The notes under the pieces are model-generated. The model did no database searches. It had not been told where the DNA came from and saw nothing but the letters and a program-made list of their open reading frames with translations. Source: Teredinibacter sp. KSP-S5-2 (GTDB lineage: Bacteria > Pseudomonadota > Gammaproteobacteria > Pseudomonadales > Cellvibrionaceae). Taken from it: DNA of 64,000 nucleotides. Below are positions 63,872 to 64,000 of this stretch, in pieces. The stretch spans positions 4,183,001 through 4,247,000 of the forward strand of contig NZ_CP120416.1 of the NCBI RefSeq assembly GCF_032773895.1, read 5' to 3'. The number at the start of each line of letters is the position of its first letter. The first letter of the stretch is position 1. The translations under genes and the position numbers were made by a program.

Positions 63872-64000
63872 GTGTTTATCTCAATTAACTTGTGAGAGGT
63901 AGGATAAGTGACAGCCAGATCATTAACAATAGAAAAAGGGCCATTAAAGCCCGCTCGCTGTTTGCTATTCAAAATCTAGCACAGTGCATGCTTCCCTAGT

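Noticed and set aside
1-64000. CRISPR arrays, rRNA genes, insertion sequences
   Set aside because: No regularly spaced repeats, rRNA signatures or transposase reading frames were seen anywhere in the window.

Overview
The window looks like a chromosomal segment of a free-living, probably marine gammaproteobacterium close to the Cellvibrionales (Saccharophagus/Teredinibacter/Simiduia type). This rests on intermediate base composition, a block order typical of the Pseudomonas-Cellvibrio side of the class (gpmI-envC-ctpA-yibQ next to hisBHAF; zapA-6S RNA-fau next to ygfB-pepP-ubiH-ubiI; ilvA divergent from rpiA-serA; ptsP-rppH-lgt-thyA-folA), a DUF6316-type small protein, a chitin-binding module on a secreted enzyme and a TtpC-type TonB system. 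All assignments come from reading sequence and motifs; no database search was run.

Layout: 1-3.7 kb holds the 3' end of gpmI, an EnvC-like LytM factor, a CtpA protease and a YibQ-like deacetylase. 3.7-4.3 kb holds a small DUF6316-like gene behind a textbook CRP-type site. 4.4-7.3 kb is a leftward hisB-hisH-hisA-hisF run. 7.5-12 kb holds a 43-aa membrane peptide, a thioredoxin-like membrane protein and a tightly overlapping glycosyltransferase / methyltransferase / alpha-alpha-barrel set with a convergent second methyltransferase. 12-13.8 kb is a small accessory-looking patch (Bor-like lipoprotein, unrecognised 171-aa protein) before a cold-shock gene. 13.9-17.4 kb is pqiABC; 17.4-21.8 kb is the leftward ygfB-pepP-ubiH-ubiI group; 22-23.8 kb is the rightward TIGR02449-zapA-6S RNA-fau group.

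23.8-26.8 kb is accessory: a 45-aa membrane peptide, a secreted metallo-beta-lactamase-fold enzyme with an N-terminal chitin-binding module, and a membrane-bound AraC-type regulator that converges on it. 26.9-30.5 kb is ilvA / rpiA-serA; 30.6-36 kb holds a membrane-anchored winged-helix regulator, a zincin-like lipoprotein, a DUF5009 membrane protein and a stand-alone GspE/PilB ATPase; 36-39.3 kb holds a PhzF protein, argE and argA; 39.5-44.3 kb holds a response regulator-TPR protein, ilvD and a diguanylate cyclase. 44.5-49.7 kb is a complete leftward six-gene TonB2-type energy-transduction operon (DUF3450, TtpC, ExbB, ExbD, TonB, TPR protein) with an array of 11-bp-spaced repeats upstream. 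50-55.2 kb is folA-thyA-lgt-ptsP-rppH.

55.2-64 kb holds a HAD phosphatase, an imelysin-like lipoprotein, an HDOD protein, a beta-carbonic anhydrase with a secreted partner, gcvT/gcvH, mutY-yggX, a tRNA-Phe with clear promoter and terminator, a dense block of hairpins just downstream that carries fragments matching the tRNA, an Imm35/YrhB-like protein and a small membrane protein. Most of the window is core metabolism. The best candidates for something undescribed are the 8.4-12 kb transferase cluster, the secreted MBL/chitin-binding protein with its regulator, the repeat-controlled TonB2 operon and the tRNA-Phe hairpin block.
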